A DNA stretch of 64,000 nucleotides from JAOPZW01 sp036379935 (GTDB lineage: Bacteria > Actinomycetota > Thermoleophilia > Solirubrobacterales > Solirubrobacteraceae), in contig DASVFT010000011.1 in assembly GCA_036379935.1 (NCBI GenBank), positions 5,067-69,066 on the forward strand, written 5' to 3'. Position 1 is the first letter of the stretch. Each line of letters starts with the position of its first letter. The notes below the pieces were generated by a model that had not been told where the DNA came from, did not search any database, and saw only the letters and a program-made list of their open reading frames with translations. Positions 31,845 to 40,366 of this stretch are shown here, one piece after another. Made by a program: the position numbers and the translations under genes.

Positions 31845-33226
31845 CCGGCGGCCGCGGCCTCCACCGGGCGGGCGGCCCGGCCGCAGCCGGGCAGGAACTC
31901 GCCGTGGCCCGGCGCCGCGACGATCTCGCCGTCGGCGTAGACGGTCTCCCCGCGCACGAGCGTGCGCAGCACGCGCGCGCGAACGGTCTGGCCGTCGAAC
32001 GGCGACCACGGGTTCTTCGAGAACTGCTGCGCCGCCGCGTCGACCGTCCACTCGGCGTCGAGATCCCACAGCACCACGTCGGCGTCCGCGCCGGGCAGGA
32101 GCGTGCCCTTGCGCGGGTGCAGGCCCGCGATGCGCGCCGCGTTGGTGGAGGAGAGGCGCACGAACGCGTCGAGCGCCATGCCGCGCCGATGAATCGCCTC
32201 CGAGAGCACCACAGGCACGGTCTCCTGAATCACCTGGCAGCCGAGCGGCGTCGCGAACACGTCGCCGTGGCCGAGCTGCTTCTCCTCGAGCGTGTAGGCG
32301 GCGTGGTCGGAGACGAGGCAGTCGATGCGGCCGGCCAGCACGTGCGCCCACATGCCCTCGACCAGCGCGCGGTCGCGGAGTGGCGGCGCGCAGCACCCGA
32401 GCGGGCCGAGCCGGAGCGCGTCGTCGAGGTCGAGCATGAGGTGGTGCGGGCAGACCTCGGCCGTCACAGCCGCCCCGCCGGCCCGCGCCGTCGCCACGAG
32501 ATCGACGCTCACGGGGCTGGAGGTGTGCACCACCTGCAGCCGGGCGCCCGCGTGCTCGGCGAGGAGGATCACGCGGTGCACCGCCTCCTCCTCCACGAAC
32601 GGCGGCCGCGACTCGTGGTGCGCGAGCGTGTCGGTGCGACCGGCGGCGCGCAGCCTCGCGAGGTTGCCGTGAAGGAGCGCGTCGTTCTCGGCGTGCACCA
32701 GCACGAGGCCGCCGAGCGCCGCGATGGTCCGCATCCCCTCGAGCATCTCGTCGTCGCTGACGTTCGGGTACGACGGGTCCGAGCGCGGCATGAAGGCCTT
32801 GAACCCGCCGGCGCCCTCGTCCCACTGGCCGGGGATGTTGGGCAGCGACGGTGCGGTCAGCGCCCCCCAGAGCCCGAAGTCCACGACCGCCTTCTCGCGC
32901 GCCATCTCGCGCTTCTCGACGTAGAGCTCCACTGTCGTCACGGGCGGATAGGTGAGCGGATGCTCCACGACGGTCGTGATGCCGCCGGCGGCCGCCGACA
33001 TGGTGCCCGTCGTGAAGTCCTCACGCTCGGTGTGCCCGGGGTCCTCGAAGTGCGCGTGGGGGTCGACCGCGCCCGGGAGCACGTGCAGCCCGCGGGCGTC
33101 GATCACCTCGTCGGCCGTGCGCAGCACCGCGTCCTCCGCGGTCAGCGCGGTGATCCGCTGCCCGTCGATCACGACGTGCGCTCCGAACACGCCGAAGTCG
33201 GTGGCGACCGTCCCGTTGGCGATCAC
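31841..33226 (-). CDS. Hydantoinase/allantoinase-like cyclic amidohydrolase
   Basis: This 461-residue TIM-barrel amidohydrolase has the metal motif DPHAHFEDPG, the carbamylatable lysine in GGFKAFMPR, VHAEND, VVHTSSPVSV, EVCPHHL and the metal Asp of SDHAAYTLEEK, then the C-terminal HPRKGTLLPGADADVVLWD. This arrangement is shared by allantoinases and hydantoinases, which open a cyclic ureide to the N-carbamoyl acid. The GTG at 33226 lies 24 nt after the binding-protein stop. Next to a carbamoylase and a hydantoin racemase, a hydantoinase role is favoured over allantoinase. A second member is at 40367. Confidence 0.85.
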   Translation of the reverse strand: MIANGTVATDFGVFGAHVVIDGQRITALTAEDAVLRTADEVIDARGLHVLPGAVDPHAHFEDPGHTEREDFTTGTMSAAAGGITTVVEHPLTYPPVTTVELYVEKREMAREKAVVDFGLWGALTAPSLPNIPGQWDEGAGGFKAFMPRSDPSYPNVSDDEMLEGMRTIAALGGLVLVHAENDALLHGNLARLRAAGRTDTLAHHESRPPFVEEEAVHRVILLAEHAGARLQVVHTSSPVSVDLVATARAGGAAVTAEVCPHHLMLDLDDALRLGPLGCCAPPLRDRALVEGMWAHVLAGRIDCLVSDHAAYTLEEKQLGHGDVFATPLGCQVIQETVPVVLSEAIHRRGMALDAFVRLSSTNAARIAGLHPRKGTLLPGADADVVLWDLDAEWTVDAAAQQFSKNPWSPFDGQTVRARVLRTLVRGETVYADGEIVAAPGHGEFLPGCGRAARPVEAAAAG

Positions 33227-33249
33227 CCTGCGCTTGGCGACCGGCGCGG

Positions 33250-34398
33250 CTACGCCGCCTTGATCTCCTGCCATGCCTTGTCGTACTTGGCCTGGTTGGG
33301 GTTGTGCTGGAGCACGTGCACCTTGTCGGAGTCGAGCAGCCCCGGGTCCTCGAGCTCGAACGCCTTGACGAGCGTCTTCGACACCTTCGTGAGATCGACC
33401 TTGGTGTTGGACGTCCCGTACGCGAAGTTGTTCAGCAGCCACTCACCCGACTCGGGGCTCACCCAGGAGTCCACGTACTTGTGCGCGTGGAAGTAGTTCT
33501 TGGTGCCCTTGAAGATCGAGAAGCCGCAGTCGAACGCCAGCCGGCCCTCCTTCGGGGAGCTGTAGACGGCGGGGACCTTCTTGCGCACGGCGAGCCAGTC
33601 GGACGGCCAGGCGTAGGTGATCCACACGTTGCCGGAGGCGAAGTCCTGCTGCATCCCGGACTGCGAGTTCCAGAAGTTGCGCACCTTCGGCTTGGCCTCG
33701 ATGAACTTGGCCTTCACCGCTGCGATCTCGTCGTCGGTCATCTGGAACGGGTTGGCCGCGCCGACCGCGAAGCCGCCGATCGCCATCATGTCCGACGGGT
33801 TGTCGTACCACGTGATCTTGCCGGGGTAGTTCTTGGAGTCGAACATCAGGTTCCACGACACCTCGCCCGGGTCGACCTTGTCCTTGCGGTACATCAGCGA
33901 GATGAAGCCCCAGTCGCTCGGGATCTGGTACTGCTTGCCGTTGACCTGGCCGCGCTTGAGCAGGCCCGGGTTGAGGTTCGGGAAGTTCGTCAGCAGCGAC
34001 GTGTCCCACGGCTCGACGAGGTCAGCGTCCACCCACGACTGCACGTAGGCCGAGCACGGGTGCGAGACGTCGCCGCGATACCCCCCGAGCGTCTTCGACA
34101 GCGCCTCGGCGTCGCTGTTGTAGAACGTCCACTTCGGGGTCTTGCCCGGGAACTCCTTGGCGTAGCCGGTCCACAGCGGCTTGGACTCGTAGCCCGCGTA
34201 GTCGAGGATGGCGAGCGATCCCGGCTCCTGACCGATTGGCGGGCGCTTGGCGGCCGCCGTTGTCGTGGCGCCGGTGCTGCCGCCGCCGTCGTTCCCTCCG
34301 CACCCCGACAGCAGCACGCCGCCGCCGATCGCGATCGCCCCCCGCAGGAAGTGGGAGCGGGTCATGCCGTCCGTCGGTCCGTCCGTGCCCCTCGTCAC
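33250..34398 (-). CDS. Polyamine-type ABC substrate-binding lipoprotein (PotD-like)
   Basis: This 382-residue exported protein begins with RSHFLRGAIAIGGGVLLSGCGG, a Tat-like and lipobox-like signal ending in Cys, then a Thr/Ala linker. The mature part has PotD/SBP_bac_8 features (AILDYAGYESKPLWTGYAKEF, VDPGEVSWNLMF, ANPFQMTDDEIAAVK, WITYAWPSDW). GGGGAGAG precedes the GTG start. The matching ATPase and permeases are on the other strand at 36740-39821, so the importer genes are split over the divergent operons of the TetR island. The ligand is probably the cyclic ureide or its carbamoyl derivative rather than a polyamine. Confidence 0.87.
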   Translation of the reverse strand: MTRGTDGPTDGMTRSHFLRGAIAIGGGVLLSGCGGNDGGGSTGATTTAAAKRPPIGQEPGSLAILDYAGYESKPLWTGYAKEFPGKTPKWTFYNSDAEALSKTLGGYRGDVSHPCSAYVQSWVDADLVEPWDTSLLTNFPNLNPGLLKRGQVNGKQYQIPSDWGFISLMYRKDKVDPGEVSWNLMFDSKNYPGKITWYDNPSDMMAIGGFAVGAANPFQMTDDEIAAVKAKFIEAKPKVRNFWNSQSGMQQDFASGNVWITYAWPSDWLAVRKKVPAVYSSPKEGRLAFDCGFSIFKGTKNYFHAHKYVDSWVSPESGEWLLNNFAYGTSNTKVDLTKVSKTLVKAFELEDPGLLDSDKVHVLQHNPNQAKYDKAWQEIKAA

Positions 34399-34428
34399 GT
34401 TGCTCTCCCCGGTCGTCGTTCGTTCGCG

Positions 34429-35211
34429 CTAGCTCAGGAGGCCGCGCGCCAGCCCTCCGTCGATCAGCAGCGTCACCCCGTTGATGTATGCCGCCTGCGT
34501 CGAGCACAGGAAGGTGACCGCGGCCGCCATCTCCTCCGGCGTCGCGAAACGCCCGACGGGAATCGCGTCCGCGTCGCGCCGCCGCGCTGCCTCGGGGTCC
34601 TCCTCCATGCTGTACAGGTACTTCAACCGATCGGTGTCGCAGTAGCCCGGCGCGACGCAGTTGACCGTGATGCCGTTGCGGGCCTCGACGCGCGACAGGT
34701 CCTTCGACCAGCCGGTGACTGCGGGCCGCAGTGCGTTGGTCAGCAGCAGCCCCTCGGACTGCTCCTTCACGGCCGAGGAGGTGAGCGTGACGATGCGGCC
34801 GCGGCCGCTCGCGCGCAGCGCCGGCAGCGCGCGGCGGGTGAGGCGCAGCGCCGACTGGACGGTCAGCTCGAAGGCCGCTTGCCAGTCGGCGTCGGCGAGG
34901 TCGTCGAAGCCCGCGGCTGGTGGCCCGCCCGTGTTGTTGACGACCGCGTCGAGCCGCCCGAAGCGCTCGACGGCCGCGTCGACGGCTCGGTCGAGGTCCT
35001 CCGGCACCGTCGCATCGCCGGGCACCGCATGGGCGCGCTCCGCGCCGCATGCCGCGTTGATCTCCGCCACGGCAGCGTCGAGCGCGTCGGCGCGCCGGGC
35101 GAACAGCGCTACCGAGCAGCCCTCGAGGGCCAGCGCCGCCGCGGTGGCCTTCCCCATGCCGCTCGATGCGCCGCCGACGATGGCGGCGCAGCCGTCAAGT
35201 CCGAGGTCCAC
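34429..35211 (-). CDS. SDR-family oxidoreductase (first gene of minus operon)
   Basis: This 260-residue short-chain dehydrogenase has GGASSGMGKATAAALA (cofactor loop), VVNNTGGPP, a Ser in TLTSSAV, but the usual Tyr-x-x-x-Lys position reads around LLTNALRPAVTGWSKDLSR, where the catalytic Tyr is not evident; such divergent SDRs (FabG-like group with NTGGPP) are common. The C-terminal INGVTLLIDGG is normal. GTG at 35211 starts 20 nt from the TetR operator. Function in the island unknown; it could oxidise a hydroxyl on the ureide or the released acid. Confidence 0.78.
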   Translation of the reverse strand: MDLGLDGCAAIVGGASSGMGKATAAALALEGCSVALFARRADALDAAVAEINAACGAERAHAVPGDATVPEDLDRAVDAAVERFGRLDAVVNNTGGPPAAGFDDLADADWQAAFELTVQSALRLTRRALPALRASGRGRIVTLTSSAVKEQSEGLLLTNALRPAVTGWSKDLSRVEARNGITVNCVAPGYCDTDRLKYLYSMEEDPEAARRRDADAIPVGRFATPEEMAAAVTFLCSTQAAYINGVTLLIDGGLARGLLS

Positions 35212-35230
35212 GCCGTGCCCTCTCTCTCGG

Positions 35231-35248
35231 CATAACAACCATTATGAT
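35231..35248. promoter_or_regulatory. TetR operator, site 1 (divergent promoter)
   Basis: CATAACAACCATTATG (35231-35246) is an inverted repeat between the two divergent operons of the island. TATGAT (35243-35248) in its right arm is a good -10 for the plus-strand genes. Two close copies occur at 36696 and 40343, all beside island genes. Confidence 0.75.
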
Positions 35249-35314
35249 GTCACCCAACCAGCCCGGCCGGGGGCTGTCAATAGACCGGCGCTCGAAAGGG
35301 GTCAGCGAGAGCGG

Positions 35315-36043
35315 ATGAAGCGGTTCGCAAAGCGCACCGTGCTGGTGACCGGTGCCGCCGGTCAGATCGGCTCCGCATGCGCGGCGGCGTTCGCCGCCGA
35401 GGGCGCGCGTGTCGCGGCGGTCGATCGCACCGCGCCCGCGGCCCACGGCGTGCTCGCCCTGAGCGCCGATCTCAGCGTGCCGGCCGAGCTGGAGCGCGCC
35501 TTCGATGCGGCGGAGCGCGAGCTCGGACCGATCGACGTGCTCGTCCAGAGCGCGGCGGTCCACATGCGCGTCCCCTTCCTCGAGATCAGCGCCGAGAACA
35601 TCGACCACGTGCTCGGCGTCAACGTGCGGGCACTGCTGCTCGGTGCGCGCCGGGCGGCCGCGTCGATGGTCGCTCGCGGGGCGCGCGACGGCGTCATCGT
35701 CAACCTCACGTCGGTGTCCGGCGTGGTCGCCGACGCCGAGTCGATCGCCTACGAGGCGTCGAAGGGGGCGGTGACGATGGCGACGCGGGGGATGGCCGTC
35801 GCGCTGGCCCGCCACGGCATCCGAGTCGTGGCCGTCGGCCCGGGGTCGATGGCGAAGTTCCAGGAGCTGCCGGCGCGCGATCCGGCCGACGTGGACGACT
35901 ACGAGCGCCGCCGCATCCCGCTCGGCCGGCTCGGCACCGCGGCCGAGATCAGCGACGCGATCCTCTTCCTCGCCTCGCCCGCCGCCGCGTACGTGACGGG
36001 CACGGTCCTGTATGTCGACGGCGGCAGCCTTGCCGCCTGGTAG
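35315..36043 (+). CDS. SDR-family oxidoreductase
   Basis: This 242-residue classical SDR has TGAAGQIGSACAAAFAAEG (nucleotide loop), QSAAVHM, Ser in VNLTSVSG, YEASK (catalytic Tyr/Lys) and YVTGTVLYVDGG. The acidic residue after strand 2 (VAAVDRT) points to NAD rather than NADP. ATG at 35315 is about 65 nt downstream of the -10 in the TetR operator. It is followed 21 nt later by the TetR gene. Substrate unknown; probably an alcohol formed in the ureide pathway. Confidence 0.85.
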   Translation: MKRFAKRTVLVTGAAGQIGSACAAAFAAEGARVAAVDRTAPAAHGVLALSADLSVPAELERAFDAAERELGPIDVLVQSAAVHMRVPFLEISAENIDHVLGVNVRALLLGARRAAASMVARGARDGVIVNLTSVSGVVADAESIAYEASKGAVTMATRGMAVALARHGIRVVAVGPGSMAKFQELPARDPADVDDYERRRIPLGRLGTAAEISDAILFLASPAAAYVTGTVLYVDGGSLAAW

Positions 36044-36051
36044 GCCCCGCT

Positions 36052-36057
36052 TAGGAT
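36052..36057 (+). promoter_or_regulatory. -10 box for leaderless TetR transcript
   Basis: TAGGAT ends 7 nt before the ATG of the TetR gene, and no Shine-Dalgarno is present in the 21-nt gap. The regulator may therefore have its own constitutive leaderless promoter besides read-through from the SDR gene. Confidence 0.45.
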
Positions 36058-36064
36058 TGGACAC

Positions 36065-36700
36065 ATGGCCCCGGAGCGACAGACGGTCAGGACGCAGCGC
36101 CGGCTGAACGAGGTCGACGAAGCCGCGCGGCGGGTCATCGTGCGCAAGGGCTTGCGGTCGACGACGATGCGCGACATCTCGCGCGAGGGCGGCTTCACGA
36201 CCGGCGTGCTCACCCACTACTTCCCGGACAAGGACGCGCTGATCGTCGGGGTCTTCTCGAGCGCTTCCCAGAGCTGGATCGAGGGCGTCCGCGCCTCGCT
36301 GGCCGAGGCCGCCACCGCGCAGGAGCGGCTCGCGGTCATCGTCGAGCTCGCTATCCCGGCCGACCCCGACGAGCGTCGCGAGTGGCGCCTGTGGGCCGAG
36401 ATGTGGAGCTACGCGGGCTGGAACACGAGCTTCGCCGAGCACATCATCGAGACCGACGCGCTATGGGAGCAGGAGCTGGGCGGCGTGCTGAAGCAGGCAA
36501 TCGGCGAGCGGCTGCTGCCGAAGCTCGACGTGGCCGCGCAGGCCCGCATCCTCGCCCGGCTGATCGACGGTCTCGGGCTGCGCAGCCTCCTCAGCGGCCG
36601 CTGGGACGAGGCGCGCGCCACGCTCGTCGCCCACTTGGCGGCCATCGGGCTCGATCCGGGCACGGTACGAGCGCTCGAGAGCCTCGCTCAGCCGGCATAA
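36065..36700 (+). CDS. TetR-family repressor of the ureide island
   Basis: This 211-residue regulator has an N-terminal TetR helix-turn-helix (VIVRKGLRSTTMRDISREGG, then FTTGVLTHYFPDKDALI) and a helical ligand domain of the BetI/TetR_C_6 type (EWRLWAEMWSYAGWN). Aromatic residues there could hold a planar ring ligand. Its own stop codon lies within a copy of the predicted operator. The operator's presence at three promoters flanking this gene makes it the obvious island repressor, with a hydantoin or its product as the likely inducer (inference). Confidence 0.9.
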   Translation: MAPERQTVRTQRRLNEVDEAARRVIVRKGLRSTTMRDISREGGFTTGVLTHYFPDKDALIVGVFSSASQSWIEGVRASLAEAATAQERLAVIVELAIPADPDERREWRLWAEMWSYAGWNTSFAEHIIETDALWEQELGGVLKQAIGERLLPKLDVAAQARILARLIDGLGLRSLLSGRWDEARATLVAHLAAIGLDPGTVRALESLAQPA

Positions 36701-36713
36701 CAACGGTTATGAT
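36696..36713. promoter_or_regulatory. TetR operator, site 2 (transporter operon)
   Basis: CATAACAACGGTTATG (36696-36711) holds a perfect ATAAC-N4-GTTAT palindrome and overlaps the TAA stop of the TetR gene. TATGAT (36708-36713) within it is a -10 box for the ABC transporter genes starting at 36740, which have a GGGGAGAGAG ribosome site. Confidence 0.8.
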
Positions 36714-36739
36714 CGCCAGCAGTCCTGCCGGGGAGAGAG

Positions 36740-37849
36740 ATGCCCGAGACGCGCCATGCAATCGAGCTCACCGATGTCACGAAGGTGTACGACGGTGATC
36801 GTCATGGGCCAGGGCTGCCGCCGGCCGTCCGCGACCTGAGCTTCGCGGTGGCCGAGGGCGAGTTCTTCTCGCTCCTCGGACCCAGCGGCTGCGGGAAGTC
36901 CACGACGCTGCGGCTGCTGGCCGGCTTCGAGCAGCCGACGAGCGGCCGCGTCCTGCTGCGCGGCGCCGACGTCACCGACGTGCCGCCCGCCCGCCGCGAC
37001 GTGAACATGGTCTTCCAGGCGTATGCGCTGTTCCCGCACATGTCCGTGGCAGAGAACGTCGCGTTCGGCCTCCGGGTGCGCCGCGTGAAGGGCGCGGAGC
37101 TGCGGTCGCGCGTGGCCGAGGCGCTGCGCGCGGTCCGCCTCGACGGGCTCGATGAGCGCCGCCCCGCCCAGCTCTCCGGTGGCCAGCAGCAGCGGGTCGC
37201 GCTCGCCCGCGCGCTCGTGAACCGCCCGGCCGCGCTCCTGCTCGACGAGCCCCTCGGCGCCCTCGATCTCAAGCTGCGCAAGGAGATGCAGCTCGAGCTC
37301 AAGGCGATCCAGGCGCGGACGGAGACGACGTTCATCTACGTGACGCACGACCAGGAGGAGGCGCTCACGATGTCGGACCGCATCGCGGTCATGAGCGGCG
37401 GCGTCATCCAGCAGATCGCGGCGCCGCGCGAGCTGTACGAGCGCCCGGCCACGGAGTTCGTGGCCGGCTTCATCGGGACCTCGAACCTCGTCGCGCTGCG
37501 CATCGACGAGTGCGTCGACGGCCGCGCCGTGATGCGCCTGGGCGAGCACGGGCACGTCGTCGCTCCGGCCGGCGCCGGCGACGAGCCGGGCACGGTGCTC
37601 CAGGTGACCGTGCGCCCCGAGAAGATCGCGCTGGCGCCGCTCGCCGACGAGCCCGACTGCTCGTCCGTGCGTGCGACGATCCGCGACGTCATCTACCTCG
37701 GCTCCTCGACCGAGTTGCTCGTCGAGCTGCCCGGCGGGGAGACGCTGACGGTGCGACGCATCGAGCACGACGAGGTCGCCGGCCACGCGCCCGGCGACCC
37801 GGTGACCCTGTACTGGCGCGCCAGGCACAGCTACGTGATCGCGTCGTGA
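36740..37849 (+). CDS. Polyamine-type ABC transporter ATPase (PotA-like)
   Basis: This 369-residue protein has a nucleotide-binding domain (Walker A GPSGCGKST, Q-loop FQAYALFPHM, signature LSGGQQQRVALARAL, Walker B LLLDEPLGALD, switch His in THDQEEAL) and a C-terminal TOBE domain of about 100 residues (TVRPEKIAL, VIYLGSSTELLVEL). It energises the importer with the permeases that follow and the lipoprotein at 33250. GTGA overlap with the next gene. A TetR operator sits 29 nt upstream. Confidence 0.92.
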   Translation: MPETRHAIELTDVTKVYDGDRHGPGLPPAVRDLSFAVAEGEFFSLLGPSGCGKSTTLRLLAGFEQPTSGRVLLRGADVTDVPPARRDVNMVFQAYALFPHMSVAENVAFGLRVRRVKGAELRSRVAEALRAVRLDGLDERRPAQLSGGQQQRVALARALVNRPAALLLDEPLGALDLKLRKEMQLELKAIQARTETTFIYVTHDQEEALTMSDRIAVMSGGVIQQIAAPRELYERPATEFVAGFIGTSNLVALRIDECVDGRAVMRLGEHGHVVAPAGAGDEPGTVLQVTVRPEKIALAPLADEPDCSSVRATIRDVIYLGSSTELLVELPGGETLTVRRIEHDEVAGHAPGDPVTLYWRARHSYVIAS

Positions 37850-39000
37850 CCTCGACCGCGATCCCGCCTGCGGTGGCGGTGGTGCAGGGCGGAGCGGCAA
37901 AGGCGGTGCGCCGCCGCCACCGCCTCCTGTGGCTCATGCTGGCGCCGGCGCTCACCTACCTCGCGGTCTTCTTCCTCGCGCCGCTCTACCAGATCGTCCG
38001 CTTCAGCTTCGGGCTCAGCCACCTGAGCACGACCGACGCGATCGCCCGGATCCGCGGCGAGCAGCTCGGCTTCACGTGGTCGCTGTGGGACGCGCTGCTC
38101 GGCAAGGGCGCGACGCTGCGCGTCTTGGGCGCCTCGCTCGACGTTCCGCTCATCGGCCTCGCTCTCGGCCTTGCTGCGCTGCTCGCCGCCGCGCTGCTCG
38201 GGCCGCGCCTGCGCCGCGGCGGGACCGCCGTGTCAGCGGCCGGCTTCGTGGCGCTCGCGTTGCCGTTCTTCACGATCCCGGCCGGCACGACGCTGCTGCG
38301 CGTCGCCCAGCTGCGCTCCGACAGCCAGTTCCTCGACCTGTTCTTCAAGTCGGTCTCGATGGCGATGACGACGTCGGTGTTCGCCGTCCTGATCGCGTTC
38401 CCGGTCGCCTACTACCTCGCGTTCGTCGCCGGGCCATCTCGGTACACGTGGCTGCTCGTCGTCATCGCGCCCTTCTTCACGAGCTTCTTCCTGCGCATCA
38501 TCGCCTGGAAGGTGATCCTCGGCAGCAGTGGGCTGGTCAACTCGGGCCTGTTCTCACTCGGTGTGCTCGAGCAGGGGCACCCGCTCTCGTTCCTGCTCTA
38601 CAGCCAGTTCACGGTGATCGTGGTGCTCGTGTACGCCTGGGCGCCGTTCGCCTGCATGCCGATGTTCGTGGCGCTCGAGGGCGTGGATCGGCGGGTGCAC
38701 GAGGCGGCCGCCGATCTCGGGGCGAGCCGGCTGCGGATCCTCTTCAAGGTGACGCTGCCCCTCGCGGCGCCGGGCCTCGTGGCCGGGTTTCTCTTCGTCT
38801 TCATCCCGACGATCGGCGAGTTCGTGACGCCGCTGCTCGTCGGTGGCACGCAGGGCTTCATGTTCGGCAACGAGATCTCGGACCTGTTCTCGGTCGCGAT
38901 CGACTGGCAGACCGGCTCGGTGCTCGCCGTGTTCCTGCTGGCGGTCGTCGTCCTGCTCACCGGATCGACGTCGCGCTTCCTCCGCGGGCAGGACCTGTGA
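37846..39000 (+). CDS. ABC transporter permease 1 (PotB-like)
   Basis: This 384-residue membrane protein has seven or so hydrophobic helices and the ABC-coupling loop VHEAAADLGASRLRILFKVTLPLAAPGL (EAA motif) near residue 285. The N-terminal half is longer than usual: an extra pair of helices (about residues 100-150) precedes the BPD_transp_1 core. Start GTG overlaps the ATPase stop. It pairs with the PotC-like protein next. Confidence 0.9.
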   Translation: MTSTAIPPAVAVVQGGAAKAVRRRHRLLWLMLAPALTYLAVFFLAPLYQIVRFSFGLSHLSTTDAIARIRGEQLGFTWSLWDALLGKGATLRVLGASLDVPLIGLALGLAALLAAALLGPRLRRGGTAVSAAGFVALALPFFTIPAGTTLLRVAQLRSDSQFLDLFFKSVSMAMTTSVFAVLIAFPVAYYLAFVAGPSRYTWLLVVIAPFFTSFFLRIIAWKVILGSSGLVNSGLFSLGVLEQGHPLSFLLYSQFTVIVVLVYAWAPFACMPMFVALEGVDRRVHEAAADLGASRLRILFKVTLPLAAPGLVAGFLFVFIPTIGEFVTPLLVGGTQGFMFGNEISDLFSVAIDWQTGSVLAVFLLAVVVLLTGSTSRFLRGQDL

Positions 39001-39821
39001 TGCGCGACGACACGATGGCCAGCGGCCGGGCAAAGCGCGCCCTGCGCGCCTACTTCTCCGTCTTCCTTCTGTACCTGTACCTGCCCACGATGCTGCTGGT
39101 GCTCTTCGCCTTCAACAGCGGCACGCTGCCGCAGTTCCCGCTCAAGGGCTTCACGCTGCACTGGTTCTCGGCGGCGTGGCACACGCCGGCGCTGCGCAGC
39201 GCGATCCGCAACAGCCTGCTGGTCGCGGCGGGGACGAGCGTGGTGGCGACGACGCTCGGCGTGCTCACCGCGTACGCGCTCGCGCGCGGGCGCTTCCGCG
39301 GGCGTGCGGTCGTGTCAGCGCTCGCGCTCGTGCCGCTCGTCGTGCCCTACGTGGTGCTGGGGGCGGCGCTGCTGATCTTCGTGACGCGCGGGCCCCTGCA
39401 CATCGGGACGTCGCTGACCGCGGTCCTGCTCGGGCACGTCGTGATCACGTTCCCGTACACCATCCTGCTGCTGGTGCCCCGCATCGCCAGCATCGACCGG
39501 CGGCTGGAGGAGGCGGCGCAGGACCTCGGCGCCTCGACCGCGTACACGATGCGGCGGATCGTGCTGCCGCTCGTGGCGCCCTCGATCCTCGCGTCGATGC
39601 TGACGGCGTTCGTCCTGTCGCTCGACGAGTACGCGGTCGCGAGCCTGGTGATCGGCGGCGAGCCGACCTATCCCGTCTATCTGTACTCGCAGCTGCGCTT
39701 CGCGCCGCGCCTGCCACTCGTGATCGCCGTGGCGGCATTCCTCGTGGCCGTCACCTCGGTGATCGTCGTGGCCGCGGAGATCGTCCGCCGGCGCGGCGAT
39801 CGGAGGCTCCCCGCGTCGTGA
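39000..39821 (+). CDS. ABC transporter permease 2 (PotC-like)
   Basis: This 273-residue permease has six hydrophobic helices and the EAA loop LEEAAQDLGASTAYTMRRIVLPLVAP. FNSGTLPQFPLKGFTLHWF near the N-terminus is the PotC-type periplasmic loop. ATG overlaps the previous stop by one base (TGATG), and its own end overlaps the following lipoprotein gene (GTGA). Second half of the translocation channel. Confidence 0.9.
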   Translation: MRDDTMASGRAKRALRAYFSVFLLYLYLPTMLLVLFAFNSGTLPQFPLKGFTLHWFSAAWHTPALRSAIRNSLLVAAGTSVVATTLGVLTAYALARGRFRGRAVVSALALVPLVVPYVVLGAALLIFVTRGPLHIGTSLTAVLLGHVVITFPYTILLLVPRIASIDRRLEEAAQDLGASTAYTMRRIVLPLVAPSILASMLTAFVLSLDEYAVASLVIGGEPTYPVYLYSQLRFAPRLPLVIAVAAFLVAVTSVIVVAAEIVRRRGDRRLPAS

Positions 39822-40336
39822 GGTGGCCGGCGCTCGCCGCGCTCGCGCTCGTCCTCGCGGGCTGCGGCGCCGCGGAGGCGCCGGCGCCGCTGCTGAGCGC
39901 GTCCGCGCTCCCGGGCCTCCACCAGGCATCGCGCCCGCTCGACGCCGCCGCGCTCGCTGCCGCGACGCCGCTGCCGGGCTTGCGCGGCCGGCTCAAGGAG
40001 TGGCGGCTGCGGCGCGCCGGAGAGCGCGAGTTCACCGGGGTGGCCCGTTCGCTGACCCATGTGGTCGCGCGCACGGTGGACTTCTCCGAGCCCGCCGGGG
40101 CGGCCGCCTACCAACGCGCGCTCGTCGCCGGCGCCGATCGCTACCTCGGCCGGGGGGCGCAGCGGGCGCGGATGGACGATGGCTGGCTCATCCGCGCGCC
40201 CGCGTGCAGCTGCCGCCCGCAGCCGCCGACGCTGATCGCCGTCGTGCGACACGGAGCGCGCGTCGGCTGGCTCTCGGTCAGCGGGCCCGCGGCGACGGCG
40301 GCGCGCACGCGCGCCCTGGCCGGCAGGCTCCCCTGA
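39818..40336 (+). CDS. Small lipoprotein of the transporter operon
   Basis: This 172-residue ORF begins VRWPALAALALVLAGCGAA, a clean lipobox (LAGC), so it is predicted to be exported and anchored outside the membrane. The rest has an Arg-rich helix (RLKEWRLRRAGEREF), ARTVDFSEPAGAAAYQRAL, and a CSC motif in APACSCRPQPP. No family recognised. Its coupling to the permease gene and the TetR island suggests an accessory surface protein of the importer. Confidence 0.7.
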   Translation: MRWPALAALALVLAGCGAAEAPAPLLSASALPGLHQASRPLDAAALAAATPLPGLRGRLKEWRLRRAGEREFTGVARSLTHVVARTVDFSEPAGAAAYQRALVAGADRYLGRGAQRARMDDGWLIRAPACSCRPQPPTLIAVVRHGARVGWLSVSGPAATAARTRALAGRLP

Positions 40337-40342
40337 TGTCGA

Positions 40343-40360
40343 CAAAACAACGGTTATGAT
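40343..40360. promoter_or_regulatory. TetR operator, site 3, over a leaderless promoter
   Basis: CAAAACAACGGTTATG (40343-40358) differs from site 2 at one base. TATGAT (40355-40360) is the -10 box and ends 6 nt before the ATG at 40367, so the hydantoinase transcript is probably leaderless and repressor binding would cover the promoter core. Confidence 0.75.
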
Positions 40361-40366
40361 GTGACC